Shown piece by piece: positions 1 through 8,299 of a stretch of DNA of 64,000 bases. Numbering within the stretch: position 1 is the stretch's first letter; every line of letters starts with the position of its first letter. The DNA comes from Bacillus sp. M6-12 (lineage in GTDB: Bacteria > Bacillota > Bacilli > Bacillales > DSM-1321): positions 16,927 to 80,926 of the forward strand of contig NZ_PGVF01000025.1 in assembly GCF_002860285.1 (NCBI RefSeq). The letters run 5' to 3'. The notes below the pieces were generated by a model. It ran no database searches. It was given only the letters and a program-made list of their open reading frames with translations, and was not told the DNA's origin. Both the position numbers and the translations under genes were made by a program.

Positions 1-1188
1 TTCATGTGCCAGCGTAAAAAGGTTATTGACGTTGTCCTGCCAGTTCATTAAAATATACGGATTTGTGCCATACGCCCCTGAAGAATAGGCACCACTGCGT
101 TTGCCTTTATTTTCATGCACATCCACCCAGCGGTTTTCAAAGCCTGATTGCAGCACTTTATTATAATCCTCTCCTAGCGGAGCCAAACCCTTCAAAATAA
201 GTTCCTTTGCCTCATCGTAAGGCACTTCCATCTTTACTTCCTTAACCAATGGAGTAAATAAATCGTACATATGGAGTTCATCCACCCCAAGGACACGCTT
301 ACGCAGCGCTACATACCGATGCAGCAAGTGAAGATGCTCATTTACAGTGTTGATAAGGTTATCATAAACGCTCTCCGGAATATTGTTATCACTAAGGGCA
401 GCATGGCGGGCTGAAGTGTATTTGCGCACACCTGCATAAAAATTATCCTTTTTTACAGTCCCAGCTAAAGTGCTTGCAAAAGTATTACGATACTTACCAT
501 AAGTCTGGTAAACTGCTTTAAATGCATCTTCACGGACACGGCGGTCTTCACTTTCAAGGAAACGGATATAACGGCCATGAGTAACCTCGACCTCGTTTCC
601 ATTCTCATCCTTGATGGATGGAAACTCAAGGTCAGCATTGTTCAGCATCCCAAAAGTATTACTTGCTGAATTCAATGCCTCAGATGCCTGGGCGAGTAGA
701 GCTTCCTGTTCAGCCGATAATATATGCGGCCGCTGCAGTGCAATTTCCTCCAAGGCATGCTTATAAAGAGCAAGTTCAGGCTTTTCCTTCAAAAATTGTT
801 CAATCGTCGCCTCTTCTAAAGAAAGCAGCTCCGGAACAATATAGGAAAACCCGCTTGCTGCCTGCGAATAAAGATTTTTTGCACGATCATCAAGACCCTG
901 ATAGTATGAATTCGCTGTATCCTGGTCATAACGCATATGGGAATATGTATAAAGCTTACCAAGCCGCTCCATGATCTGATCCTGAAATTGAAGCGCAGCA
1001 AACATCTTTTCTGCACTTTCCTCCAGCGTTCCTTTAAAAGATTCAGCCTTTTTAATTTCCGTTTTTATTTCATTAAATTCTTTTTCCCAATCATCGTCTG
1101 TTGCAAATATATCCTCCAGCCTCCATGTTTCCTCGACTGGTACTTCATTACGTGCAGGCAAAGCCTTTACAGCAGCATTTTGTGACAT
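1..1188 (-). CDS. pepF: Oligoendopeptidase F (M3 family), C-terminal part outside the window
   Basis: Zinc metallopeptidase of the M3 thimet/oligopeptidase F family, a cytoplasmic enzyme that cleaves short peptides. The 396 codons present run from ATG at 1188 to the window edge and end in LAHE. That is the first half of the expected HEFGHS zinc motif, so the catalytic domain continues outside. The start follows a GGAGGG ribosome site. The helical N-terminal oligopeptidase F region (Tyr-rich, with RKYTSARHAALSDNNIP near residue 255) is intact. It lies 50 bp downstream of coiA on the same strand, as yjbG follows yjbF in B. subtilis, and is probably co-transcribed with it. The family assignment is secure from overall similarity and the LFTLAHE approach to the zinc site; the gene is incomplete only because of the window boundary. 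Confidence 0.95.
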   Translation of the reverse strand, partial: MSQNAAVKALPARNEVPVEETWRLEDIFATDDDWEKEFNEIKTEIKKAESFKGTLEESAEKMFAALQFQDQIMERLGKLYTYSHMRYDQDTANSYYQGLDDRAKNLYSQAASGFSYIVPELLSLEEATIEQFLKEKPELALYKHALEEIALQRPHILSAEQEALLAQASEALNSASNTFGMLNNADLEFPSIKDENGNEVEVTHGRYIRFLESEDRRVREDAFKAVYQTYGKYRNTFASTLAGTVKKDNFYAGVRKYTSARHAALSDNNIPESVYDNLINTVNEHLHLLHRYVALRKRVLGVDELHMYDLFTPLVKEVKMEVPYDEAKELILKGLAPLGEDYNKVLQSGFENRWVDVHENKGKRSGAYSSGAYGTNPYILMNWQDNVNNLFTLAHE

Positions 1189-1238
1189 TATAAATCCCTC
1201 CATTTATCATTATTCAAACACTTTTTGCCCGGAAAGAA

Positions 1239-2456
1239 TCACTGCAGCAATGGAAAGTAATCAGAAAAATCGTGGACCTTGGTTTGCCAATGGTTTTTTA
1301 GGATTACATTCCATTTAAGGGAAAACTCTTTTTGCTCATCCTTTGTTTCCAGTATAGTAAAATCCTTTCTTTTTCTCCAGGCGGAACCACTGATTTTCTC
1401 CATATAGCCGGCCGTTTCCAGAAGCTCAAAATACTTTATTACAGGTATCCAAGGATGAACAGCTTCCATTAGAGGAAAACTCCTTAGACGAATATCTCCT
1501 TTATTAATATGCCTTGAAAAGCATTTTTTGACTACACCGGCTGAAACGATTCCATTTACCGGAACCTTCTTAAACGTGCCTATATAGATAAGGGCTTGCC
1601 ACTGTATTGCTGCTGTTTCAATCAAATGAGATCCGGAAACAGGGATCCCTATTTCAGCAGGCAGGGAAGCCGGAGAAAGACCGCTAGTGTACAATTGAAA
1701 AAGAAAATTTTTATGGATGGAACCATGGGTGGTTATCGCCATAAGCCATCGTTCCCGGCTTTTCCACCATTCATTGAACCAACTAGGAGTTTGTAAAGGA
1801 AGAGTCATCTTAGGAGGTAAACCGTCAAGATAAAAAGCAGCAAATTCACCAAGCCACTTTCTTGATGAAATGGATGATAAATTCCTGCGAATAAACAAAC
1901 GGTTTTCGAGAGGACTATACGAGAGAAGATAAGGAGCTTCAGCTGTGCCTTTCATAAATAAAGAGGTAAAGGATGTAATGTTAATACTGAACCCTGAATG
2001 ATGTTCCAGCCATTTTTCTGATAACAGCCAAACAGGGAAAATTCCGGCACTTCGATAGGAATTTGTCCGTTTCTCAAATTCAGCCTGGCTGATGGACGAA
2101 CACTGAAATTCAATTGCATATTTTATGTCTCCTATTATCGCTAATATATCAGCTCTCTGTCGGATCTCAGGAAGGTAGCATTCAAGCTCAGCGTAAATGC
2201 CTCTTGACAGGAGCCAGTTAAAGAGCTTTCTTTTCCCAAGTAAATGGTATAGGGACTCAGGTTCAGAAGAAGCATTGCAGCCATGATTACTCTTATGCGC
2301 AAAGTGGGGAATTTTGATGGAGCCAGCCTTGAGGATAAGACCGCCATTACAGCAGGGGCAAAAAAAATTTCCTTTCCTTATTATTTGAAGCATATCGGAT
2401 GGGGCGGTAACCGGCAGGGTAAAAGTGCAGCCTAATGCATCCTTTGCAGTTAACAA
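1239..2456 (-). CDS. coiA: Competence protein CoiA, nuclease-like
   Basis: CoiA is required for processing or recombination of incoming DNA during competence. The protein (405 aa from this start) has an N-terminal Cys cluster (FCPCC near residue 33, then HFAHKS), followed by a restriction-endonuclease-like core: RADIL near residue 100 and EFQCS near 118 are the expected PD-(D/E)xK type positions. I chose a TTG start at 2456 because AAGGAGG sits 7 bases upstream. A longer in-frame ATG at 2486 lacks such a site and would lie upstream of this Shine-Dalgarno. It precedes pepF and follows cls. In B. subtilis the equivalent gene (yjbF) sits directly after mecA; here cls and an R1 element are interposed. 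Assignment is by recognised family features. Confidence 0.9.
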   Translation of the reverse strand: MLTAKDALGCTFTLPVTAPSDMLQIIRKGNFFCPCCNGGLILKAGSIKIPHFAHKSNHGCNASSEPESLYHLLGKRKLFNWLLSRGIYAELECYLPEIRQRADILAIIGDIKYAIEFQCSSISQAEFEKRTNSYRSAGIFPVWLLSEKWLEHHSGFSINITSFTSLFMKGTAEAPYLLSYSPLENRLFIRRNLSSISSRKWLGEFAAFYLDGLPPKMTLPLQTPSWFNEWWKSRERWLMAITTHGSIHKNFLFQLYTSGLSPASLPAEIGIPVSGSHLIETAAIQWQALIYIGTFKKVPVNGIVSAGVVKKCFSRHINKGDIRLRSFPLMEAVHPWIPVIKYFELLETAGYMEKISGSAWRKRKDFTILETKDEQKEFSLKWNVILKNHWQTKVHDFSDYFPLLQ

Positions 2457-2594
2457 AATATCACCTCCTTTTATATAAACATTCAACGGCTTTTTGGAAA
2501 ATCCTTTATTTAATAAAGAGGATGTTTGAATATATCCGGGAAAATTATTTTTTTCATGGAGAGCTTTGCTTTAACTTCTAACGTGCATTGAAAT

Positions 2595-2730
2595 GAGAAT
2601 AAGCATAAGCACCTGCTTACAAAAAAAGGCGGGATGAGCGAAGCTAAGCAAGAAATTTCAGTAAATATTTATTAATTTCTTTTAGTTTTCTTATGCCAAA
2701 CATTCGCTGCAGCGTCGCCCTTTTTCTGCA
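2595..2730 (+). repeat. R1 interspersed structured element, copy A
   Basis: One of five related non-coding elements in this window. It has a 5' hairpin TAAGC-ACCT-GCTTA, then GGCGGGATGAGCGAAGC, an A/T-rich arm ending TTTTAGTTTTCTTATGCC, then TTCGCTGCAGC and GTCGCCCTTTTT. GGCG near 2628 can pair with CGCC near 2717, and AGCGAA with TTCGCT inside it. The element abuts the T-run side of the cls terminator and lies 139 bp or more upstream of coiA. It shares no coding potential with its neighbours. Confidence 0.7.
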
Positions 2731-2767
2731 AAAAAAGCCGCTTGCTGCCCAGTCAGCAAAACGGCTT
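2730..2767 (-). terminator. Rho-independent terminator of cls
   Basis: On the minus strand AAGCCGTTTTGCTG and CAGCAAGCGGCTT form a stem of about 13 bp around a short loop, followed by a run of seven T. It overlaps the cls stop codon. Confidence 0.85.
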
Positions 2768-4277
2768 ATAAAAGCGGTGAGAGCAGTCTGCAGGTCGATT
2801 CCATGACCTTTAAACCTAAGTTTCGCTTTTTGAATGTTTCAATATGAAGTTCTCTCGATACAAGCAGATCATTTAAGTAGTCATTTACCAATTTCTGCGT
2901 GCTGCCTGTTTTATATAGGAAGGCATTTACTTCAAAATTCAAGTGGAAGCTTCTCATATCCATATTAGAAGTCCCTATAGATGCAAGCTCATTATCAACA
3001 ATGATAATTTTGCTATGCATAAAGCCTTCCTTGTATTCAAAAATCCTGACGCCCGCTTCAAGCAGCTCTGGAAAATAGGATCGGGAGGCATGAAATACAA
3101 TTCGCTTATCCGGGTTATGCGGCACTAAAAGCCTAACATCAACACCACTAAGAGCTGTTACCTTTAACGCCTGAAAAATATCTTCATCTGGGATGAAATA
3201 TGGGGAAGCAATCCAAACAGACTCTCTTGCAGATGTAATCATGGAAAAAAAGATGCTTTTGATGACACTCCACTCATTGTCAGGGCCCCCGGCAATCATT
3301 TGGACACCGCCATGGTTATGTTCTATCGGTACACTTGGCGACAGATACTCATCCGTTAGAAAACTATGGTCAGTGCTGTAATACCAGTCTTGGAGGAAGA
3401 TGAGCTGCAGCGTCCTGACTGCTTCTCCTTTTGCCATAAGATGTGTATCTCGCCAAAATCCGTATTGCTTGTTTCTTCCCAGGTACTCATCCCCCACATT
3501 TAAACCGCCGACAAATCCAACAGCACAGTCAATGACAATGATCTTACGGTGATTTCGGAAGTTGAATTTGTTATTTAAAAACGGAAGCCGAACCGGTCCG
3601 AAAGCTACAATTTCGACACCTGCATTGCGTAAATCATTGATGTACTGCTTTGTAAGTGTCCATGCACCGACCGCATCATATAAGAATCTGACTTTAACAC
3701 CGCTGCGTGCCCTCTCAATCAATACTTCTTTTATGTCACGTCCAATCTGGTCATCACGCACAATATAGTACTCAAGATGAATGTGATGCTTCGCTTTCTT
3801 TAACTCTTCAAGGATGTGGGAAAACGTTTCATCTCCGTTCGTTAAAACTTTCGTTTCTGTTGCAAAGGAAATCGGGCTTTGTCCGAGACGCTGCGCCAGC
3901 CTAAATAGATTTTTCTGATGCTCGCCCATTCCGCTGATTTTTTCTTCGCTTACATCACGCTCACCCTCAATGCTGAGAAACGCCTGCTTGTCCAAAAAGT
4001 ACTTCTTTCGAAACATTTTTTCTTTGCGGAAATTTTTCCCGAACAGGAAATAAAAAATGAACCCAAGGAGCGGAAAAGCACCAAAAACAATCAGCCATGT
4101 CAGCGTCTGCGTTGGATGCCTGTTTTCAAGGAAGATAACAAACCCGATAATTACTAAAGAAAAGGTAAGAATGACACTGAAATAACCAACTACCCCTCCT
4201 TGGATATTATCTTTAAAAATGTACCAAACTCCAACTAACAGGGTAAGAAATAACAGTATTCGTACAGTATTTTTCAT
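2766..4277 (-). CDS. cls: Cardiolipin synthase (phospholipase D superfamily)
   Basis: Membrane enzyme that condenses two phosphatidylglycerol molecules into cardiolipin and glycerol. The 503-aa protein has N-terminal hydrophobic segments (about residues 4-20, 28-50 and 60-80), then two HKD motifs: HRKIIVIDCAVGFVGG (near 220) and HSKIIIVDNELASIGTSNMD (near 400), the paired catalytic sites of this family. Length matches bacterial Cls proteins of about 480-510 aa. The start at 4277 has GAGG 6 bases upstream; an upstream in-frame TTG is possible but overlaps that site. It stands alone between mecA and coiA with its own terminator. B. subtilis lacks cls at this position (known gene order), so this is an insertion or relocation relative to that backbone. 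Confidence 0.93.
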   Translation of the reverse strand: MKNTVRILLFLTLLVGVWYIFKDNIQGGVVGYFSVILTFSLVIIGFVIFLENRHPTQTLTWLIVFGAFPLLGFIFYFLFGKNFRKEKMFRKKYFLDKQAFLSIEGERDVSEEKISGMGEHQKNLFRLAQRLGQSPISFATETKVLTNGDETFSHILEELKKAKHHIHLEYYIVRDDQIGRDIKEVLIERARSGVKVRFLYDAVGAWTLTKQYINDLRNAGVEIVAFGPVRLPFLNNKFNFRNHRKIIVIDCAVGFVGGLNVGDEYLGRNKQYGFWRDTHLMAKGEAVRTLQLIFLQDWYYSTDHSFLTDEYLSPSVPIEHNHGGVQMIAGGPDNEWSVIKSIFFSMITSARESVWIASPYFIPDEDIFQALKVTALSGVDVRLLVPHNPDKRIVFHASRSYFPELLEAGVRIFEYKEGFMHSKIIIVDNELASIGTSNMDMRSFHLNFEVNAFLYKTGSTQKLVNDYLNDLLVSRELHIETFKKRNLGLKVMESTCRLLSPLL

Positions 4278-4427
4278 AATCCACCTCAAGGCATACCATC
4301 TTTGTACACTTCATATACCCATAAATTTTAAAGGGCTACCATATCAGCTGAAACAACATTAAATAAAGCTGCCTGTTTTTTTGCTTTTGTTTTACGTCCG
4401 GGATATTACATAACTCATGAAGCACTA

Positions 4428-4463
4428 GAAAAACCTTGCCGCAGTTGAAGATGACAAGGTTCT
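4428..4463 (-). terminator. Probable mecA terminator
   Basis: On the minus strand AACCTTG and CAAGGTT form a 7-bp stem with a 16-nt loop followed by TTTTTC, about 50 bp beyond the mecA stop. The long loop makes it weaker than others here. Confidence 0.6.
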
Positions 4464-4514
4464 CATGGGACGTATTCCATAGAGTATTCCGCTTTTTCAG
4501 AACGTCCGATTATA

Positions 4515-5186
4515 TTAAGAAAAGTATTTTCTTGTTGTTTCAAAAACATCTGACTCCATAACAGTTTTTCCATATTCCTGAAGACGGTGCACCGTAAGAT
4601 GTGATTCCTGGCTATATTCCAGCAGGACGCTTAAGACATCGTCAATTTCATCTTCCTCTATCTCATCTTCATTAAACTCAACGTACAGATAATATTTATT
4701 TTCAAATGCAAACAATTTGGTATTGAGTTCCTCTAACCCGTTTCGGTTGCTTAGGGCAATCAAATCTTCAAAATCATTAAAAACTGTGATGAACTCAAGT
4801 GTTCCGTCCTCAAATTGAATGCCATTAGACTCGCTATGCTTCGTTTGAAAATGCTGGTCAAGAAGAGACTCGATTTTCTCATCGACTGGAAGGTCTTTAA
4901 GCTTCTCATCTGTCAACGGAAGCTCAAGCTTTTGGCCATCCCTCGAGAGCTGGGCCTTGGTAACCAGTACTTCAAGACCTTTGTCGAGCGCCTGAACCTG
5001 GATCCATAGCGGACCTTCTACCATGAATTCTTCTTCCTGATGGACTTCATCCATCATTTCCCAGAATAGTTCTTCGCTTCTTTCGCGGTTATACCAGATT
5101 TCTTCGCGGTCAAAGCCTCTTTCTTCTATATCGATATAAGAAATATAAAACTTAACAGTATCATCGTTGATACGTTCGATTTCCAT
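4515..5186 (-). CDS. mecA: Adaptor protein MecA
   Basis: MecA is the adaptor that delivers ComK and other substrates to the ClpC-ClpP protease, so it represses competence. The 223-aa product has the family's N-terminal substrate-binding start MEIERINDDTVKFYISY and an acidic linker. The C-terminal ClpC-binding domain contains FEDLIALSNR and the YLYVEFNEDEIEEDEID segment. Length matches B. subtilis MecA (218 aa). It lies about 330 bp downstream of spxA on the same strand, with its own leader and terminator. The association with spxA, itself a ClpXP substrate that is also linked to MecA, and with coiA is the usual Bacillus context. B. subtilis yjbE, normally between spxA and mecA, is absent. Confidence 0.95.
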   Translation of the reverse strand: MEIERINDDTVKFYISYIDIEERGFDREEIWYNRERSEELFWEMMDEVHQEEEFMVEGPLWIQVQALDKGLEVLVTKAQLSRDGQKLELPLTDEKLKDLPVDEKIESLLDQHFQTKHSESNGIQFEDGTLEFITVFNDFEDLIALSNRNGLEELNTKLFAFENKYYLYVEFNEDEIEEDEIDDVLSVLLEYSQESHLTVHRLQEYGKTVMESDVFETTRKYFS

Positions 5187-5218
5187 GCTGTCTCTCTCCC
5201 TTCTGCTTCGTTTTGAAG

Positions 5219-5283
5219 GGATAATTACCCCTGAGCAACGGATTGCTCTTTCTATATGTTTACCCCTGAGAGCTATATCATAA
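5219..5283 (-). promoter_or_regulatory. mecA leader with repeated CTCAGGGGTAA motif and mutually exclusive hairpins
   Basis: The minus strand ahead of mecA carries CTCAGGGGTAA twice (5260-5270 and 5225-5235), 35 bp apart. GAGCAA-TCCG-TTGCTC (5233-5248) is a perfect 6-bp hairpin. The upstream GCTCT (near 5271-5275) could alternatively pair with the AGAGC that belongs to this hairpin. I do not recognise a regulator for the motif. Confidence 0.4.
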
Positions 5284-5479
5284 TCACAATCTGTGTGTAA
5301 ATAATTGTATAGTAAGTTACACTTATATTTTATGACAAAATTCTGAAATAGGGAAATAAAAGTGATGAAGTTTAAAAAAACAATTGTTTGCCTAATATTC
5401 CATTAATATTACTGAAAAATAAAGCTTATTGCAAATGTTTTGCCCCTTGGGGTAAATTAAGCTGGGAAAGCTCAATATA

Positions 5480-5511
5480 TAAAAATCCTTGCCAGGAACC
5501 TGGCAAGGATT
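5480..5511 (-). terminator. spxA terminator
   Basis: Minus strand AATCCTTGCCAGG-TT-CCTGGCAAGGATT, a 13-bp perfect stem followed by TTTTTAT, directly after the spxA stop. Confidence 0.93.
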
Positions 5512-5516
5512 ACAAT

Positions 5517-5912
5517 TTAATTTACCATGCGCTGTGCTTCTCTAAGCTGGAACGTACGGACTTTACGAGGCAGAAATCTTCTGATTTCATCTTCATTGTA
5601 GCCCACCTGAAGTCTTTTTTCATCAAGAATTATCGGCCTTCTTAGCAAGCCGGGGTTATCCTTAATAATTTTATAAAGCTCCTGTAAAGGAAGAGATTCC
5701 AGATTCACATGAAGCTTTTGGAATGTCTTTGAACGGGTTGAAATAATTTCATCTGTACCGTCCTCAGTCATTCGGAGAATTTCTTTAATTTCATCAATTG
5801 AGAGCGGTTCAGAAAAAATATTTCTTTCTGAATAGCCAATCTCATGTTCTTCAAGCCATGCTTTTGCTTTTCTGCATGATGTACAGCTTGGTGAAGTATA
5901 CAATGTTACCAT
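5517..5912 (-). CDS. spxA: Transcriptional regulator Spx (ArsC family)
   Basis: Spx binds the RNA polymerase alpha-subunit C-terminal domain and redirects transcription under thiol/oxidative stress. It is normally degraded by ClpXP. The 131-aa sequence is full length and shows the redox switch CTSC at residues 10-13. It also has the conserved RRPIILDEKRLQVGYNEDEIR segment with the Arg of the RPI motif, and the flexible C-terminus used for turnover. Start ATG at 5912 has GGGAG about 12 bases upstream, a long spacing, so translation may be modest. It is monocistronic, with a strong terminator, and is followed by mecA on the same strand as in related species. A candidate SigA promoter lies about 120 bp upstream. 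Confidence 0.96.
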   Translation of the reverse strand: MVTLYTSPSCTSCRKAKAWLEEHEIGYSERNIFSEPLSIDEIKEILRMTEDGTDEIISTRSKTFQKLHVNLESLPLQELYKIIKDNPGLLRRPIILDEKRLQVGYNEDEIRRFLPRKVRTFQLREAQRMVN

Positions 5913-6029
5913 GAATCACTCACACTCCCTTAATATAGAATCAGCGATCTATGATGGGAAAACGTATTGGTTGTCTATTAAGTATCCATCTTACTTTGAA
6001 ATTAATTTAAATAAGGAATTTCTATTATT

Positions 6030-6058
6030 ATTATACACCAAATTTCCAATAATGAATA
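6030..6058 (-). promoter_or_regulatory. Candidate spxA promoter
   Basis: Minus strand -35 TATTCA (6053-6058), 17-bp spacer, -10 TATAAT (6030-6035). The -10 is consensus and the -35 weak. A leader of about 110 nt would precede spxA. Confidence 0.45.
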
Positions 6059-6421
6059 CCCTTTTTAAAAAATGTAAAAACACCAGTAAAATCAAGCATT
6101 AAGCCGACAATAACAACTAAAGGGAAATTTATATAACACATTTTTCATAAAGAATTTCAATTGAAAATTACTGCCTAACTTTCTCATTTACATGTACAAT
6201 ACATTCCTATTCTGATCTGCTATTCCTGACTTTCTTTATATACCCAAATCCATACTGTGTAAACCCGTAAACTTAATCTTTAATATCAATTCTCTTTTCA
6301 TTTTAAAATTCCTCTATTCTGATGAAAAAGTTTCACTTTCCTTCCAGATTTATTTTTAATAAAATGAATATATATGGGAATTTTTATTAGTCTATGGTGC
6401 GTTTGCACTAAAGGGGGATTA
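6059..6421. other. Divergent intergenic region, no gene seen
   Basis: A/T-rich spacer between spxA and the small plus-strand membrane-protein gene. It contains the upstream region of both. I see no hairpin repeat, RNA gene or convincing ORF in it; a ribosome site AAAGGGGG lies at its right end. Confidence 0.4.
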
Positions 6422-6610
6422 ATGGTGACTGGATATATTGCGGATGTAACAATGGTAGCCCTGCTTATTATCGGTATAACTGCTGTTATGGGAGTTGTAA
6501 CGAACGGAATTGGCGAAAAGCTGTTTGGCGGCAAAAAATACACGGAATTTACTGAGCCGTCCGAGCGTGTCCAAACTGGATGGAAAAACGTTGGAGGAAA
6601 GAAAAAATAG
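6422..6610 (+). CDS. Small single-pass membrane protein, unknown function
   Basis: Encodes 62 aa. The N-terminal half is one hydrophobic helix (about residues 4-27, rich in Val/Ile/Ala/Gly) and the C-terminal tail is basic and polar, ending GGKKK. Topology is probably N-out or hairpin-free with a cytoplasmic tail (inference). I chose ATG at 6422 after AAAGGGGG; GTG at 6425 is equally well spaced and would remove one residue. It is followed at once by a bidirectional terminator, so it is monocistronic. I do not recognise the family. The clean ribosome site, separate terminator and typical codon use make it a credible gene. Confidence 0.7.
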   Translation: MVTGYIADVTMVALLIIGITAVMGVVTNGIGEKLFGGKKYTEFTEPSERVQTGWKNVGGKKK

Positions 6611-6636
6611 CCGTATATACATAATAGAACCTACAG

Positions 6637-6668
6637 GAAAAGAAACCCTTCATCGAGGGTTTCTTTTC
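6637..6668. terminator. Bidirectional terminator between the small membrane protein and the DUF4015 gene
   Basis: AAGAAACCCT-TCATCG-AGGGTTTCTT with T-rich flanks on both strands; it serves converging transcripts. Confidence 0.88.
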
Positions 6669-6677
6669 TTATAAAGA

Positions 6678-7883
6678 TTATGGAGTGTAATCAACATTTT
6701 CGGTGTACTTATTTGAAGCATTCCACAGAAGATATTCCTTTATACCGTTTTCATTCAAGGCCTTAATTTGCGCCTCCACTTCCGCTTTTCCATACTTCTT
6801 ATAATTGCCGCTGCCCAGATAGCTTGCAGTAAAATCCTGAAGCCATGGGCGGGAAATTGGGGGTGTCTTTAGCTTAGAAAGCTTTTGCTTTTCCAGCTTA
6901 GCATAAGCCTGTACGAGTTTATACGGCTCTAAATCAGGCTTGGCAATACCAAAGTAGGATGTCCAGTGGCTTGGATAGATCATCGAAGAAATAATATCAA
7001 CATTTTCAGAAATCTTTGAGAAATTTTGTCCGATCCCTGGCGCTTCTGGCAATGTGGCTGTATAGCCAAATATGTCTACAGACAATTTTACTCCATATGG
7101 CTTTAGTTTTTCACGGGCATATCCTACGAAATCAGTTACAGCTTTTACGCGTTTTTGGGTGTTATCCATTTTTATGCTGGCATAATTACCCATGCTGTAT
7201 CCCAAAGTTTTATCCCGTTTTTCAAACCCCTCTGGGAAACGGACATAGTCAAATTGTATCTCCTGGAAGCCCATTTTAGCTGCCTCTATTGCTATCCCTA
7301 CATTGTAATCCCAAACCTCTTTCAGAAATGGGTTAACAAAGGATTCTCCCCTGCCATTAACCCATACCTTGCTCCCCTCTTTATAAGACCATTCCGGCTT
7401 GGCATTCGCAAGGTAAGTGTCTTTAAACACAACTACCCTTGCTATAGGGTATATTTGCTTTTGCTCAAGCGTTTTAAGCATCTCACTCGGCTTTTTAATA
7501 TAATTCTTGCCAATTCCAGCATAAGGAGACTTTGGATCCTCCGGCTTATATGTAATATTTCCCCAATCATCTTTAACGTCTATAACCATTGCATTCAAAT
7601 CGTTCTTCCCTATATAATCGACAAGCTTGGCAAATTTGCTGCCTCCCGCAGAATGCCCCGTAACATAAATCCCTCTTACCGCATCAGGGTACTTAAAGGT
7701 AAAGCCTGAATCATATTTAAACCGCGGGATGATTTCGGGTAAAGTTTTCGCTGCTAAAGCCATTTGTTTTTGCCCGTGTTTTGAATTCTTAAGCATTTCC
7801 TCTGCCTGAACAGGCAATGCAGTCCCCAACAGCAAACTGGATGCTGCCAGTCCAAAAGCAGCCCACTTTTTTACACAGTGCAT
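6678..7883 (-). CDS. Secreted putative glycoside hydrolase, DUF4015 family
   Basis: A 401-aa exported protein. The signal peptide MHCVKKWAAFGLAASSLLLGTA-LPVQA-E predicts cleavage near residue 27. The remainder is a TIM-barrel-like DUF4015 (putative glycosyl hydrolase) domain. Recognisable parts are RGIYVTGHSAG (near 70), MVIDVKDDWGNITY (near 98), the core EIQFDYVRFPEG (near 212), VKLSVDIFGYT (near 268) and the C-terminal LQDFTA/YLLWNASN. The Asp residues of the FDYVRFP and DIFGYT strands are the likely catalytic region by family inference; activity of this family is poorly defined. Start ATG has GGGAGG 8 bases upstream. It is transcribed alone, converges on a bidirectional terminator, and has an R1 element about 250 bp upstream. 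Confidence 0.85.
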   Translation of the reverse strand: MHCVKKWAAFGLAASSLLLGTALPVQAEEMLKNSKHGQKQMALAAKTLPEIIPRFKYDSGFTFKYPDAVRGIYVTGHSAGGSKFAKLVDYIGKNDLNAMVIDVKDDWGNITYKPEDPKSPYAGIGKNYIKKPSEMLKTLEQKQIYPIARVVVFKDTYLANAKPEWSYKEGSKVWVNGRGESFVNPFLKEVWDYNVGIAIEAAKMGFQEIQFDYVRFPEGFEKRDKTLGYSMGNYASIKMDNTQKRVKAVTDFVGYAREKLKPYGVKLSVDIFGYTATLPEAPGIGQNFSKISENVDIISSMIYPSHWTSYFGIAKPDLEPYKLVQAYAKLEKQKLSKLKTPPISRPWLQDFTASYLGSGNYKKYGKAEVEAQIKALNENGIKEYLLWNASNKYTENVDYTP

Positions 7884-8130
7884 TCCGGTGTCCTCCCATT
7901 ATGTTTCTCATATTCTTCTATACTACTGGCTTGTCCTGCCGCCTGACAACCAGCCAATACACTGCTATGTATCTACCCTTAATGATAAATGAATATACCC
8001 GCCGCAAACAATATATTTAAAGATCGGACTATAGAAATACTTTTAAAAAAACAGCTAAAAATTTTAATGAATTAAAAATTTTTTTACTTTCAGGTTGCAA
8101 TCCTGTGTTTAATACTCCAACTCAAATAGG

Positions 8131-8264
8131 GTAATAATAAGGCAGTTAGCCCTCAATAAGGGCTGTCTGGGAGGTAGTCAAACGATAAGCTTCCAAAGTG
8201 AGTTTACATTTTTAATCAGATTTTTCGATGCCGAACTATCGGCGCAGCTCCGTCACTTTTCAAA
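8131..8264 (+). repeat. R1 interspersed structured element, copy B
   Basis: The 5' hairpin is GTTAGCCCT...AGGGCTGTC. The long-range helix is AAAGTGA (8193-8200 region) with TCACTTT (8253-8260). An A/T-rich arm ends TTTTTCGATGCC. The 3' mini-hairpin GCCGA-ACTA-TCGGC is followed by GCAG. It is most diverged in the 5' half but retains the full architecture. It abuts the oppF terminator. Confidence 0.65.
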
Positions 8265-8265
8265 G

Positions 8266-8299
8266 AAAAACGACCTCCTATATCAGAGGTCGTTTTTTA
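8266..8299 (-). terminator. Terminator of the opp operon
   Basis: Minus strand AAAAACGACCTC and GGAGGTCGTTTTT form a long stem followed by T residues, directly at the oppF stop. Confidence 0.92.

Noticed and set aside
5388..5645. 85-codon plus-strand frame over the spxA end and terminator
   Set aside because: It runs antisense through the spxA terminator and coding sequence and has no ribosome site.
7155..7709. 184-codon plus-strand frame inside the DUF4015 gene
   Set aside because: It is antisense to a gene with a signal peptide and conserved motifs; no start context.
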